Shown piece after piece: positions 23,679 through 35,411 of a stretch of DNA of 39,634 bases. Below the pieces are notes generated by a model. It did no database searches. It saw nothing but the letters and a program-made list of their open reading frames with translations, and had not been told where the DNA came from. Position 1 is the stretch's first letter, and each line of letters begins with the position of its first letter. The DNA comes from Geomonas ferrireducens (GTDB taxonomy: Bacteria; Desulfobacterota; Desulfuromonadia; Geobacterales; Geobacteraceae). Position numbers and translations under genes: made by a program. The stretch is taken from assembly GCF_004917065.1 (NCBI RefSeq), contig NZ_SSYA01000002.1, positions 1,386,114-1,425,747 on the forward strand. Reading direction: 5' to 3'.

Positions 23679-24902
23679 CTATTTCGAATCGGTCGGGGTC
23701 ACCGCTCGGTCGAAGCCTAGTTTCAGAATCGAGCTGTCGAAGATCATCTCGAACATGTGCTCGATTCTAAAAAAGGCGGCTAGAACGGCGGGGTCGAAAT
23801 GAGCTGCCGGGTTGATCCGGTCGTCCCCGTTTCGAAACACATGGAGGGCCTCTTCATGGGTCATGGCCCCCTTGTAACTGCGGCGTGATCGGAGCGCGTC
23901 GTACACGTCAGCGACCTTCACGATGCGCCCCGAGATGGGAATCCGTTCCCCCCTGAGCCGTTTGGGGTACCCGGTGCCGTCCCAGTTCTCGTGATGCGAG
24001 AGTGCGATCTCTCTGGCGATCCGAAGTCGCGGGGAATCGCCGATGATCTCGGAACCGTAGGCGGGATGCTGGCGTATCAGTTTCATTTCCCGCGGCGTCA
24101 GCCTTCCTTCTTTGAGCAGGATCTCGGTGGGGATGCGGATTTTCCCCACATCGTGCATCTGCGCCGAAATGGACATGTCGTTCACGAACTCGTTGTTGAA
24201 CCCCATGTTGGCGGCAAGTGCGCCGGCGTAGCGGTTCACGCGCACGATGTGGCGGCCGGTGTCGGGCTCGGCGGCCTCGCAGGCCCGCGCGAGCGCCTGT
24301 ATGGTGTAGGTGAAAGCATGCTCCGTCTCGCGCATCCCGTTGGAGACGGTCAACAGTGAACCGATCATGACGGCGGCGCTGCGCAGAACATCGGCGTCGT
24401 ACTCGGTTACCCTCCCCTGATAATTGAAGGCCTCAATCACCCCTTTCACGTCGCCGCTGATCCGGCAACTTACGAAGTTGAGGATCGGCTCCCCCATCGC
24501 TTCGACCACCTTGGGATGAAAGAATGACTGGAATTCACCGATGTTCGCACAGATGTCGTTCCAGTTAAGCGCCACCACTTCGGCTCCACCTTCCACAAGG
24601 AGAAGGCTCCCGGCGTAGCTCGAGCCGGGTTCGATGCTTATTGCCTCTGAGCGCTCCAGCAGTCGCTCGTCGCGCAGATGAAATACCTGTCCGTTGCAGC
24701 AGGTGGCGTCGGGCCCTTCGTTGGCGATGAGGATGCCAGAAGGGCCGCGGCGGCCGTTGCCTCCAAGTAATTTACCCAGCACTTCGTTGTATAGTTCGTC
24801 GCTGCTGAACTTGCGGCGGGTTAGATCGCGCAAGGTGTCATCGGTGAGGGTGATGAGATCGAGGGTCTGTCTCAGCGCTAGTTGACACAGTTCCAATGGC
24901 AT
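23679..24902 (-). CDS. GAF-like / HD-GYP domain protein (putative cyclic-di-GMP phosphodiesterase)
   Basis: A 407-residue cytoplasmic protein. Residues about 20-190 look like a GAF-type sensor (FNYQGRVTEYDADVLRSAAV, as in GAF C-terminal helices). Residues about 205-380 form an HD-GYP domain with the HD pair in QMHDVGKIRIP, HPAYGSEII, HHENWDGTGYP and RIVKVADVYDAL. These residues bind the metal centre of cyclic-di-GMP phosphodiesterases. The GYP triplet is intact, so activity is likely; the signal sensed by the GAF-like part is unknown. The ATG at 24902 begins MPLELCQLALRQ. Tandem 9-bp repeats lie 84-200 bp upstream of the start. It is transcribed alone. Confidence 0.9.
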   Translation of the reverse strand: MPLELCQLALRQTLDLITLTDDTLRDLTRRKFSSDELYNEVLGKLLGGNGRRGPSGILIANEGPDATCCNGQVFHLRDERLLERSEAISIEPGSSYAGSLLLVEGGAEVVALNWNDICANIGEFQSFFHPKVVEAMGEPILNFVSCRISGDVKGVIEAFNYQGRVTEYDADVLRSAAVMIGSLLTVSNGMRETEHAFTYTIQALARACEAAEPDTGRHIVRVNRYAGALAANMGFNNEFVNDMSISAQMHDVGKIRIPTEILLKEGRLTPREMKLIRQHPAYGSEIIGDSPRLRIAREIALSHHENWDGTGYPKRLRGERIPISGRIVKVADVYDALRSRRSYKGAMTHEEALHVFRNGDDRINPAAHFDPAVLAAFFRIEHMFEMIFDSSILKLGFDRAVTPTDSK

Positions 24903-24985
24903 GCGGGGATCCTCTCAGGCTTTGCTTTGTAAGAGTGGATTCTAGCTTATAGGTGGCATAGTGCAAGATTCGGCGGCTGCGGACA

Positions 24986-25099
24986 TCGGAGTTGTCGGAG
25001 TTGTCGGAGTTGTCGGAGTTGTCGGACAAGTCTGACTGGTCTGACTGGTCTGACTGGTCTGACTGGTCTGACTGGTCTGACTGGTCTGACTGGTCTGAC
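24986..25099. repeat. Two adjoining 9-bp tandem repeats
   Basis: Four copies of TCGGAGTTG (24986-25021) are followed, after a short junction, by seven perfect copies of TCTGACTGG (25031-25093) and a truncated copy. The second unit differs by one base from the TCCGACTGG array at 36741-36812. The array lies upstream of the HD-GYP gene (start 24902), between it and the terminator of the kor operon. Confidence 0.95.
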
Positions 25100-25119
25100 G
25101 GACTGGCTGCATGCCGCGC

Positions 25120-25172
25120 TAACAGGCTGGCGAACTAGCAGGCTGGCGGGCTAGCGGGCTAGCGGGCTGGCA
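25120..25172. repeat. Degenerate 8-9 bp repeats of GGCTAGCG type
   Basis: Variant units AGGCTGGCG, AACTAGC, GGCTAGCG and GGCTGGC follow each other across about 50 bp, directly beyond the 9-bp arrays. They look like an older, diverged tandem array. No gene is visible in the whole 24903-25263 gap. Confidence 0.65.
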
Positions 25173-25208
25173 TGCTTGCGAACAGCCATCCCTCGGGGGC
25201 GGCGGCAC

Positions 25209-25238
25209 AAAAAAAAGGCCCGGCTGTTACGCCGGGCC
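25209..25238 (-). terminator. Strong intrinsic terminator of the kor operon
   Basis: GGCCCGGC (25217-25224) and GCCGGGCC (25231-25238) form a perfect 8-bp stem with a 6-nt loop. On the minus strand a run of eight T follows (25216-25209). It lies 26 bp past the korC stop codon. Confidence 0.93.
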
Positions 25239-25263
25239 TTTCCGTGCTACAGAGGTGATGCGA

Positions 25264-25812
25264 TTAGGCCTTGGCCGCAGTCGCCTTCTCGAAACCAAGC
25301 TGGAACGCCTTCTTGTTCAGCTCCATGAAAGCTTCCGGAACACGGGCGAGAACCGCCTTCTCGGCCCCTTCCTTGCTGACCACGCCGGTCAGCGCCACCA
25401 TGGCACCAAGCGCCACGATGTTTGCCACGATCTCACGGCCGACTTCGTTCTTGGCGGTGTTGATGATCGGGAAGGAAACGGTCTTGAAGTTCCCCTTGGG
25501 AAGCTTGGTGACCAGATCGGAATCGACCAGCAGCACCCCGCCTTCCTTCAGGTCGTGGGAGTACTTGTCGCAGGCTTCCTGGGTCAGCGCGAGGAGCGCG
25601 TCGACGACGGTCGCCTTCGGATAGTCAATCATGGTGTCGGAAACGATGACCTCCGACTTGGATGCACCGCCCCTTGCCTCGGGGCCGTAGCTCTGCGACT
25701 GAACGGCCTGCTTGCCGTCGTAGATGGAAGCGGCTTCCGCCATGATGACGCCGGCGAGGATGAGACCCTGCCCGCCAGCCCCGGAAAATCTGATTTCATA
25801 TCTCTGAGACAT
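25264..25812 (-). CDS. korC: 2-oxoglutarate:ferredoxin oxidoreductase, gamma subunit
   Basis: A 182-residue protein of the pyruvate/2-ketoacid:ferredoxin oxidoreductase gamma family. It begins RYEIRFSGAGGQGLILAGV, the family's N-terminal glycine-rich motif, and contains SYGPEARGGASKSEVIVSD. It works with the alpha, beta and ferredoxin-like delta subunits in the reversible oxidative decarboxylation of 2-oxoglutarate to succinyl-CoA with reduction of ferredoxin. Last gene of korDABC, 19 bp after korB, with an AAGGAGGAG ribosome binding site. The assignment to 2-oxoglutarate rather than another 2-oxoacid rests on subunit arrangement and the neighbouring icd and mdh. Confidence 0.93.
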   Translation of the reverse strand: MSQRYEIRFSGAGGQGLILAGVIMAEAASIYDGKQAVQSQSYGPEARGGASKSEVIVSDTMIDYPKATVVDALLALTQEACDKYSHDLKEGGVLLVDSDLVTKLPKGNFKTVSFPIINTAKNEVGREIVANIVALGAMVALTGVVSKEGAEKAVLARVPEAFMELNKKAFQLGFEKATAAKA

Positions 25813-25831
25813 CTGAGGTTCTCCTCCTTTT

Positions 25832-26644
25832 TTATTTCTTGGCGCGCTCGATGACTTTCGCGTACTCGGTGGTGTACTCCGGCTTCTCTTCCTTGTACAG
25901 AACGCCGGTGATGATCTTCCCTTCGAGCTGCTCCGGGGTCATCTTCTCGGCGGCCTTCACCGGAACGGCGATGTCCTTCAGACGGTTCATCATCTCGATG
26001 ACGGACTTGAACTTGTTGCGACGACCGTAGGTGGTCGGGCAGTCGTCGAGAATCTCAACCACGGAGAAGCCCTTGTGCTGGATCGCTTCCACGATCAGCT
26101 TGTCGATCTGGGTCGCGTGGTAGGCGGTGCCGCGGGCAACGAAGGTCGCGCCTGCGCCGATGGCCAGTTTCGCCACGTCGAAGGACGGATCAGGGTTGCC
26201 GTACGGGGTGGTGGAAGCCTTGGCACCGGTCGGGGTGCACGGGGAGAACTGGCCGCCGGTCATCCCGTAGATGTTGTTGTTCATGATGATGTAGGTCATG
26301 TCGATGTTGCGGCGGCATGCGTGGATGAAGTGGTTACCGCCGATGGCGGTACCGTCGCCGTCGCCACCGCAGAGGATGACGTTCATCTCGGGGCGGGCCA
26401 TCTTTACGCCGGTGGCGAATGCAGCAGCACGGCCGTGAGCGGTGTGCAGGGTGCAGCAGTCGAGGTAGCCGGGAAGACGGGATGCGCAGCCGATACCGGA
26501 GACGATCGCGGTGTTCTCTTTGCTAAGGCCGAGGGTGTCGATGGCCCTGATCAGGCCCTTCATGACGATGCCGTGACCGCAGCCCGGGCACCAGATGTGC
26601 GGCAGTTTCCCGGGACGGATGTACTTATCGTAATCAAAAGACAT
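25832..26644 (-). CDS. korB: 2-oxoglutarate:ferredoxin oxidoreductase, beta (TPP-binding) subunit
   Basis: A 270-residue subunit that holds the thiamine diphosphate. Visible: HIWCPGCGHGIVMKGLIRA with iron-sulfur cysteines, GIGCASRLPGYLDCCTLHT, and the TPP/Mg motif GGDGDGTAIGGNHFIHA with NNNIYGMTGGQFSP. These are the usual features of the KorB/PorB family. The gene starts 1 bp after the korA stop codon, with its ribosome binding site AAGGAGG inside the end of korA, so translation is coupled and 1:1 stoichiometry is expected. Confidence 0.95.
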   Translation of the reverse strand: MSFDYDKYIRPGKLPHIWCPGCGHGIVMKGLIRAIDTLGLSKENTAIVSGIGCASRLPGYLDCCTLHTAHGRAAAFATGVKMARPEMNVILCGGDGDGTAIGGNHFIHACRRNIDMTYIIMNNNIYGMTGGQFSPCTPTGAKASTTPYGNPDPSFDVAKLAIGAGATFVARGTAYHATQIDKLIVEAIQHKGFSVVEILDDCPTTYGRRNKFKSVIEMMNRLKDIAVPVKAAEKMTPEQLEGKIITGVLYKEEKPEYTTEYAKVIERAKK

Positions 26645-26645
26645 G

Positions 26646-27779
26646 TTACTTAACCTCCTTGATCTTTTCGAGGATCTGCCCCGGGTTGATCGGCTCGCCG
26701 TCGACGCGGAAGATGCCGTGGACGCTGGCTTTGCCTTCGGCGCAACGCTTCACTTCGCCGGTGCACATGCCAAGGTTCATCTCCGGAGTGATGAACGCCT
26801 TCACCTTGCCGGCAAGTGCTGCGATCTGCTTGTCCGGGAACGGCCAGAAGGTCTTGATCCTGAAGAGACCGGCCTTGATGCCCTCTTTCCTCGCCTCGTT
26901 TACCGCGAAGCGTGCGGAGCGGGAGGTGGAGCCGAAAGCGATGATGGCGACTTCGGCGTCATCGAGCATGTACTCCTCGAAGGTCACGATGTCGTCGACG
27001 TTGGCGTCGACCTTGCGCACCTGGCGCTCTTCTTCTGCCTGAACCAAGGCAGCCTTGGTGGTCGGGAAGCCGTCCTGCGCCTTGTTGAGGCCGGTTACGT
27101 GGAACTTGTAGCCGGAGCCGTAAGCGGCCAGCGGCGGAACGTCGCCGAAGCTCGTGTCGTACGGCTTGTACTCTGCCGGCGGAACGCTCGGGGCGGTCCT
27201 GTTGATCACTTCGAGCTCACCTGGCTCGGGGAACACGATGCGCTCGCGCATGTGAGCAACGATCTCGTCCGGCATAACCATTACCGGGGTGCGGTACTTC
27301 TCGGCCAGGTTGAAGGCGCGCACGGTCTCTTCGAAGAGCTCCTGCACGGAAGCCGGTACAAGGCAGATGGCCGGGTGGTCGCCGTGGGTGCCCCACTTGG
27401 CGCTCATCACGTCGGACTGGGAAGGACCGGTCGGCATGCCGGTGGAGGGGCCGCCCCTCATGACGTTCACGATGACGACGGGAACCTCGGCGATGCAGGC
27501 GTAGCCGATGAGCTCCTGCTTCAGGGAGAGACCCGGGCCGGAGGTCGCGGTGAGCGCCTTGGAGCCGGCAAGGGAAGCACCTATGACGGAAGCCATGGCG
27601 CCGATCTCATCCTCCATCTGGATGAATTTCCCGCCAATTTTGGGAAGTTCTGCGGACAACACCTCAGCGACCTCGGTAGAGGGAGTAATCGGATAACCGC
27701 CGAAGAACGTGCACCCGGCGTAGAGTGCCCCCTGTGCGGCAGCTTCGTTCCCCTGAAGGAATGCAACTTTTTTAGCCAC
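26646..27779 (-). CDS. korA: 2-oxoglutarate:ferredoxin oxidoreductase, alpha subunit
   Basis: A 377-residue alpha subunit with a GTG start (27779) and an AGGAGG ribosome binding site. It begins KKVAFLQGNEAAAQGALYAG and continues with FFGGYPITPSTEVAE, the conserved YPITPS of the family, TATSGPGLSLKQELIGYA and RGGPSTGMPTGPSQSDV. These segments form the pyrimidine-binding half of the TPP site and the 2-oxoacid site at the interface with KorB. In an oxidative TCA cycle this complex converts 2-oxoglutarate to succinyl-CoA and passes the electrons to ferredoxin. It lies 21 bp after korD. Confidence 0.95.
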   Translation of the reverse strand: MAKKVAFLQGNEAAAQGALYAGCTFFGGYPITPSTEVAEVLSAELPKIGGKFIQMEDEIGAMASVIGASLAGSKALTATSGPGLSLKQELIGYACIAEVPVVIVNVMRGGPSTGMPTGPSQSDVMSAKWGTHGDHPAICLVPASVQELFEETVRAFNLAEKYRTPVMVMPDEIVAHMRERIVFPEPGELEVINRTAPSVPPAEYKPYDTSFGDVPPLAAYGSGYKFHVTGLNKAQDGFPTTKAALVQAEEERQVRKVDANVDDIVTFEEYMLDDAEVAIIAFGSTSRSARFAVNEARKEGIKAGLFRIKTFWPFPDKQIAALAGKVKAFITPEMNLGMCTGEVKRCAEGKASVHGIFRVDGEPINPGQILEKIKEVK

Positions 27780-27800
27780 TTTCTTACCTCCTAAAATTGT

Positions 27801-27992
27801 TTACGATACTTTGATTGCAAAATCAGGGCATCTAAGCTCGCACTGCATGCACTTGATGCATGCCTCAAGGTTCTTGACGCTTGCCACAAAACCCTTCATT
27901 TCCAAGACCTTGGTGGGGCAGAATTCCACACAGATGTGGCACCCCTTGCAGTACTTCTCGATGATCTCGATGTTCGCCGGTGTTTTCTCCAT
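27801..27992 (-). CDS. korD: 2-oxoglutarate:ferredoxin oxidoreductase, delta (2[4Fe-4S] ferredoxin-like) subunit
   Basis: A 63-residue protein. ATG 27992 (MEKTPANIEIIEKYCKGC) is chosen over an in-frame start 60 bp upstream because a strong AAAGGAG ribosome binding site lies 8 nt before it. Two complete 4Fe-4S motifs are present, CKGCHICVEFCP and CIKCMQCELRCP. It passes electrons from the TPP/Fe-S core to soluble ferredoxin. First gene of korDABC. The upstream gap has its own probable promoter region and a terminator of mdh, so this operon is separate from icd-mdh. Confidence 0.94.
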   Translation of the reverse strand: MEKTPANIEIIEKYCKGCHICVEFCPTKVLEMKGFVASVKNLEACIKCMQCELRCPDFAIKVS

Positions 27993-28041
27993 CAACGTAG
28001 CTCCTTTGACAAATTGCCCTCGCAGGCTGTGCAAATTGTGG

Positions 28042-28067
28042 GTATATAACACATAGTGTATACAAAA
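28042..28067 (-). promoter_or_regulatory. Candidate operator upstream of korDABC, sharing a half-site with the icd palindrome
   Basis: The plus strand reads GTATACAAAA at 28058-28067, identical to one half-site of the perfect palindrome upstream of icd (31616-31636). The opposite half is not conserved. Instead an uneven inverted repeat around CAC-ATA-GTG (28050-28058) is flanked by GTATA and TATAC. Possible minus-strand promoter elements (TTGCAT and TTATAT spaced 17 bp) bracket it. It is 50-75 bp upstream of the korD start. Confidence 0.4.
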
Positions 28068-28107
28068 TGCAAGCGCCCGAATTTACGCCCGGCCCCTCAC
28101 GTTTTGT

Positions 28108-28144
28108 AAAAAGGGGGTAGAGAGGGGAAACCTCCCTACCCCCT
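28108..28144 (-). terminator. Intrinsic terminator after mdh
   Basis: A 14-bp stem with one mismatch (28112-28125 paired with 28131-28144) and a 5-nt loop is followed on the minus strand by TTTTT. It begins 25 bp after the mdh stop codon and separates icd-mdh from korDABC. Confidence 0.88.
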
Positions 28145-28168
28145 GGTAGTACCTGCTGCAGTTCTTTC

Positions 28169-31494
<3,326 letters not shown>

Positions 31495-31615
31495 TTATCT
31501 GTCTGCGGGAGCCCGTCAACCGCCTGCCATCCGGGGCAAAAGCCTCCCCTTCGCGGCGTCTCGCAAAATATATGAAGGATTATGGGATGTTAGCAGGATA
31601 TTTTTGGATTTCAAA

Positions 31616-31652
31616 TTTTGTATACAGTATACAAAACGTTTTTCACTGTCAA
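31616..31652 (-). promoter_or_regulatory. icd promoter overlapped by a perfect 21-bp palindromic operator
   Basis: TTTTGTATAC (31616-31625) and GTATACAAAA (31627-31636), separated by a single A, form a perfect palindrome. On the minus strand TTGACA (31652-31647) and TATACT (31631-31626) form a promoter with a short 15-bp spacer; the TATACT lies inside the palindrome. A dimeric regulator bound here would block the promoter, so repression is likely. The shape, short symmetric half-sites with GTATAC, suits GntR-family and similar dimers. Confidence 0.7.
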
Positions 31653-31924
31653 GGGAAAATCTGGGAGGGATCTCGTGAAGAAATAAATGTGGGTCAGCGT
31701 GAAAACGGGAGTGAGGTAAAGCGCGGAAGCCGCAGCAGACCCATGAAAAAAAGCAGGTCATTGCAGGTGCTTATGGGCGCACACGGGCGAGCGGGCGACA
31801 GTGGCTTCAACAAGGAGTGCGTGGAAGTCCTCTTCCCTTCCTGGCACTTGGCGACCGTCCGTAATGGCCTTTTTTTGATACCGAGGAAATACCGTTTAAA
31901 AATATCGTCCTACAAGGGTTTGGA
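31637..31924. other. Gap between icd promoter and LysM gene
   Basis: Beyond the icd -35 box the remaining 270 bp hold no convincing gene, tandem repeat or strong hairpin. A short T-run (31866-31873) is not preceded by a good stem in either orientation. The end of the LysM transcript is therefore not evident. Confidence 0.5.
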
Positions 31925-32617
31925 TCAGTGCAGCGGGTGTTCCTGAGCGTAGCGCCTCGCCTCGGCGTAATCGTCGCGCCCAAGGTTCCTGGGTACCCTG
32001 AGGATCTGGCCGGGCCAGATGTGCCGCGGGTCGCGGATTTGGTCGCGGTTGGCGCGATAGATCAGGGGCCAGAGATTCCTGTCGCCGTAGACCTCGGAGC
32101 GCGATGCGATAAGAGGGAGCGATTCCCCCCGGCGCACCGACCAGGATGGGACGAGGACCGGCTCCTTGACCGGGGGCTTTGCCTTCTTACGCTCAGCCTC
32201 GGCGGCCTCCTTCTGGGCCTTTTCAAGCGCCCGCGCCTTTGCGAGGCGCTCCTCTTCCAGCTTGGCGAGCCGCTCCAGCTCGGCTTGCCGCTGCTCTTCG
32301 GCAAGCCGCGCCTTTTCCTCGGCCAAAAGGCGCGCCTTCTCGGCAGCCACCTCCTGGGCCAGAAGGTCTCCCTTGAGCAGGGTGAGCTGGAAGTAACGAT
32401 CCGCCTCCTTCGACTCATCCTCCATCATGTAGGCGTCCCCTTTCAGGAACGCCTGAAGCACGCTGGCGTACTCGGCGGGGTACAGACGCTCTCCACCCTC
32501 GAACTTGAGCTGGTCAAGCTTGGCGGCGGCTTCCTCACGAAACCGCGGCGGCTGCGTTGCGCAGGCCGCCGCGGAAATAAGAAGCAGCAGGGTTATCAGT
32601 CGGGCCAAAAGCCTCAA
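31925..32617 (-). CDS. LysM-domain lipoprotein with coiled-coil middle
   Basis: A protein of about 230 residues. No ATG fits: TTG 32617 is chosen because AAAAGGGG lies 9 nt upstream, just after the aspS stop codon, and a lipoprotein signal follows (RLLARLITLLLLISAAAC, Cys at about residue 19). TTG 32608 is an alternative. A short helical part follows, then a long Ala/Glu/Lys/Arg-rich coiled coil (about 80-150), then a C-terminal LysM domain (SWSVRRGESLPLIASRSEVY through WPGQILRVPRN) that binds peptidoglycan glycan strands. It would link the outer or inner membrane lipid anchor to the cell wall. It begins 16 bp after aspS on the same strand and is probably cotranscribed with it. Confidence 0.85.
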   Translation of the reverse strand: MRLLARLITLLLLISAAACATQPPRFREEAAAKLDQLKFEGGERLYPAEYASVLQAFLKGDAYMMEDESKEADRYFQLTLLKGDLLAQEVAAEKARLLAEEKARLAEEQRQAELERLAKLEEERLAKARALEKAQKEAAEAERKKAKPPVKEPVLVPSWSVRRGESLPLIASRSEVYGDRNLWPLIYRANRDQIRDPRHIWPGQILRVPRNLGRDDYAEARRYAQEHPLH

Positions 32618-32633
32618 TGGCGGACGCCCCTTT

Positions 32634-34418
32634 TTACTGTTTGACGGCGAGACGGATACCCAGGTCGCGCAACTGCAGCGTATCGACGCCGGAGGGAGCT
32701 TCGGACATGAGGCAGGCACCCTTTTGCGTCTTCGGGAAGGCGATGACGTCGCGGATCGATTCGGAGCCGGTGATGAGCATCATGAGACGATCAAGGCCGA
32801 AGGCGATGCCGCCGTGCGGCGGGGTGCCGTACTCGAGGGCGTCCAGAAGGAAGCCGAACTTGCCGCGGGCGTTCTCCTCGGAGAGGCCGAGCATCTTGAA
32901 CATCAGGGACTGCACCTCCTCCTGATGGATCCTGATGGAACCGCCGCCGATCTCGTTGCCGTTCAGCACGAGGTCGTATGCCTTAGCGCGGCAGCGGCCG
33001 GGATCGCTCTCGACGTACTGCAGGTCCTCGTCCATCGGCGCGGTGAAGGGGTGATGCACCGCAGCCCAGCGCTTCTCCTCGTCGTCCCACTCAAGCAGCG
33101 GGAAATCGGTGATCCAGACGAAACGGTACTCGTTCGGGTCGGTGAGCCCCATCTTGGCGGCCAGGTGGTTCCTGAGCTTGCCGAGGGAGTCGTTGACCAC
33201 CTTCGGTTTGTCCGCGACGAAAAGGAGCAGGTCCCCTTCCTCGGCGCCGAAAGCCTTGTCCATGGTGGCGATCTCTTCCGGGGTGAAGAACTTCGCGATC
33301 GGGGACTGCCACCCTTCCGCGGTCATCTTCACGTAGGCGAGCCCCTTGGCGCCGTAGATCTTGGCGAATTCGGTGAGGTCGTCGATCTCCTTGCGGCTCA
33401 TGGAGCCCGCACCCTTCACGTTCATCCCCTTGACGATGCCGCCGCCGCTCACCACGTCCGCGAAGACCTTGAAGCCGGAGTTCTTTACGATGTCGGAGAG
33501 CTCGACAAGCTCGAGGCCGAAGCGCAGGTCCGGGTTGTCCACGCCGAAGCGGCGGATCGCCTCCTGGTAGGTCATCCTCTGGATCGGGAGCTCGACCTTC
33601 ACGCCGCGCGCCTCGGTGAAGATGCGGGCCATGAGCCCCTCCATCACGGTGATGATGTCTTCACGGTCGATGAAGGACATCTCGCAGTCGATCTGGGTGA
33701 ACTCGGGCTGGCGGTCGGCGCGCAGGTCCTCGTCGCGGAAGCAGCGTACGATCTGGAAATAACGGTCGAAACCGGAAACCATGAGGATCTGCTTGAAGAG
33801 CTGCGGGGACTGCGGCAGCGCGTAGAAGTCACCCTTGTTGATGCGCGAAGGCACCAGGAAGTCGCGGGCGCCCTCGGGGGTGGACTTGGTGAGGAACGGG
33901 GTCTCGAGCTCGAGAAAACCGTTGTCGGTCAGATACTGGCGGGTCAGCTGGGCGACCTTGGAGCGCAGGATCAGGTTCTGCTGCAGCTGACCGGTCCTAA
34001 GATCAAGGTAGCGGTACTTGAGGCGGATGTTCTCGTTCACGTCGACGAAGCCGTCCAGCGTGAAGGGGAGCGTCTTGGAGGGGTTCAGGAGCTTGCACTC
34101 CTTGACCAGCACCTCGATCTCGCCGGTCTTCATCTTCGGGTTCACGGTCCCTTCCGGGCGGGCCGCCACGGTCCCCTTGATGGCGAGGACGTATTCGTTC
34201 CTCGCGCCCTCGGCCTTTCCGTGTGCATCGGCGTTTCTTTCCGGGTCGAAAACCACCTGGGCGATGCCGTCCCTGTCGCGCAGGTCAACGAAGATGAGAC
34301 CGCCGTGGTCGCGCCGCTTGGAGACCCACCCCATCAGGACCACATCCTGACCGATGTGCTCGGCCCTCAACTCGCCGCAATAACTGGTTCTCTTCCAATC
34401 GCCCAGAAAATCTATCAT
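32634..34418 (-). CDS. aspS: Aspartyl-tRNA synthetase
   Basis: A 594-residue class II synthetase of bacterial type. ATG 34418 ([20 protein letters not shown]) is chosen because AAGGAGGG lies 8 nt upstream. It opens with the OB-fold anticodon domain ([20 protein letters not shown]), then motif 1 and [38 protein letters not shown], motif 2 [20 protein letters not shown], the bacterial GAD insertion (about 290-420), and motif 3 [15 protein letters not shown]. The length is standard. Whether it also charges tRNA-Asn (non-discriminating) cannot be told from this window alone. It is followed by the LysM lipoprotein gene. Confidence 0.97.
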   Translation of the reverse strand: MIDFLGDWKRTSYCGELRAEHIGQDVVLMGWVSKRRDHGGLIFVDLRDRDGIAQVVFDPERNADAHGKAEGARNEYVLAIKGTVAARPEGTVNPKMKTGEIEVLVKECKLLNPSKTLPFTLDGFVDVNENIRLKYRYLDLRTGQLQQNLILRSKVAQLTRQYLTDNGFLELETPFLTKSTPEGARDFLVPSRINKGDFYALPQSPQLFKQILMVSGFDRYFQIVRCFRDEDLRADRQPEFTQIDCEMSFIDREDIITVMEGLMARIFTEARGVKVELPIQRMTYQEAIRRFGVDNPDLRFGLELVELSDIVKNSGFKVFADVVSGGGIVKGMNVKGAGSMSRKEIDDLTEFAKIYGAKGLAYVKMTAEGWQSPIAKFFTPEEIATMDKAFGAEEGDLLLFVADKPKVVNDSLGKLRNHLAAKMGLTDPNEYRFVWITDFPLLEWDDEEKRWAAVHHPFTAPMDEDLQYVESDPGRCRAKAYDLVLNGNEIGGGSIRIHQEEVQSLMFKMLGLSEENARGKFGFLLDALEYGTPPHGGIAFGLDRLMMLITGSESIRDVIAFPKTQKGACLMSEAPSGVDTLQLRDLGIRLAVKQ

Positions 34419-34568
34419 GTAAACCCTCCTTGGTTTTATCTGCAGGGAAATAAATCGCGTAACTATAACTAAAAAGAAAATTTGCTTCAACCAAAAAGGA
34501 GCCCGCGGCAAGCCCTTTAAAAGGCATAACACGCGGCGCTCAAAGCAGCGAAGCCGGATGCAGAGGCA

Positions 34569-34604
34569 GAAAAGGCCCGGCAGAGATCTCTGTCGGGCCT
34601 TAAA
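34569..34604 (-). terminator. Intrinsic terminator after the GntR regulator gene
   Basis: A 14-bp stem with one G-T type mismatch (34572-34585 paired with 34588-34601, arms AAGGCCCGGCAGAG / CTCTGTCGGGCCTT) lies 22 bp past the regulator stop codon. On the minus strand it runs into CCTTTTC. It marks the end of the lactate locus. Confidence 0.8.
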
Positions 34605-34622
34605 GGTGGTTCGGGTAAAGGT

Positions 34623-35345
34623 CTATTCGGAGCCGCGCATCGATACGTAGACGGAGCAGCGCTTCTGAGCGAAGTCCAGGTGCTCTAGCATCGCGCCGCG
34701 GGCGCCGTCGGCATCCCGGTCCCGGATCATCTCGTAGATCTTCAGATGATGGTTGAAGAGCAGGCGCTGATCCTCTTCGGTTAAGTAGACGGCGCGCCAG
34801 ACATCACGCTGGAATTCCTGCATCGCCTCGAAGATGCTCTGCATCATGTGCGACCAGACCACGTTGTGCGTGGCGCGGGCCACCAGCATGTGGAAATGGG
34901 CGTCGAAATCCTCGGAGTGCTTCAGCTCCTCGAGGTTCTTCCTCATCCCGTCGATCACCGCCTCCAGACGCCTGATGTCCTCGGGGAGCGCACGGGTAGC
35001 CGCATACCAGGCGGTCCAGGATTCCATCCCCTTGCGTACCTCGATGACGTCCAGAGCGCGGTCACCGTCGATGCGGATCAGTTCGGTGAGCGGCATGGCC
35101 GCCGTATTCTCCACCAGGGAGCGCACCAGGGTTCCGCCTCCCTGGTAGGTCTCGACGAGGCCGGAGGATGTGAGGATGTTCAGCGCCTCGCGCACCGAGG
35201 GGCGGGATACCCCGAACATCTCGGCCAGTTCGCGCTCGGGAGGAAGTTTCTCTCCCGGGTTGAATTCACCCGCCAAAATGGAGCTGCGGATCTGCTCGGC
35301 GATCTGCGTCGATACCTTTTTGGGTTTTATCGGCGTAAATTTCAT
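34623..35345 (-). CDS. GntR-family transcriptional regulator, FadR/FCD subfamily (lactate-locus regulator)
   Basis: A 240-residue regulator. The winged helix-turn-helix (about 10-75) has AEQIRSSILAGEFNPGEKLP and the recognition helix in FGVSRPSVREALNIL. The C-terminal FCD ligand-binding domain (about 95-230) contains the metal-ligand pattern with Asp/His in DFDAHFHMLVARATHN, HHLKIYEMI and EHLDF. FCD regulators bind small carboxylates; LldR, PdhR and GlcC, which respond to lactate, pyruvate and glycolate, belong here. The position downstream of lldP-lrgAB-glcD-glcF makes lactate, pyruvate or glycolate the most likely effector. It is separated from glcF by 120 bp containing a palindrome. Confidence 0.92.
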   Translation of the reverse strand: MKFTPIKPKKVSTQIAEQIRSSILAGEFNPGEKLPPERELAEMFGVSRPSVREALNILTSSGLVETYQGGGTLVRSLVENTAAMPLTELIRIDGDRALDVIEVRKGMESWTAWYAATRALPEDIRRLEAVIDGMRKNLEELKHSEDFDAHFHMLVARATHNVVWSHMMQSIFEAMQEFQRDVWRAVYLTEEDQRLLFNHHLKIYEMIRDRDADGARGAMLEHLDFAQKRCSVYVSMRGSE

Positions 35346-35411
35346 GAAGGAACCGATACTACATTAGATAAGCTAAGGCAACATAATTTTTGGGCTCTAG
35401 ACGCGCCAATG

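Noticed and set aside
24986..25099. Coding repeats (SDW or SDN tripeptides)
   Set aside because: The 9-bp units give open frames because their length is a multiple of three, but no start site, ribosome binding site or flanking domain supports translation.
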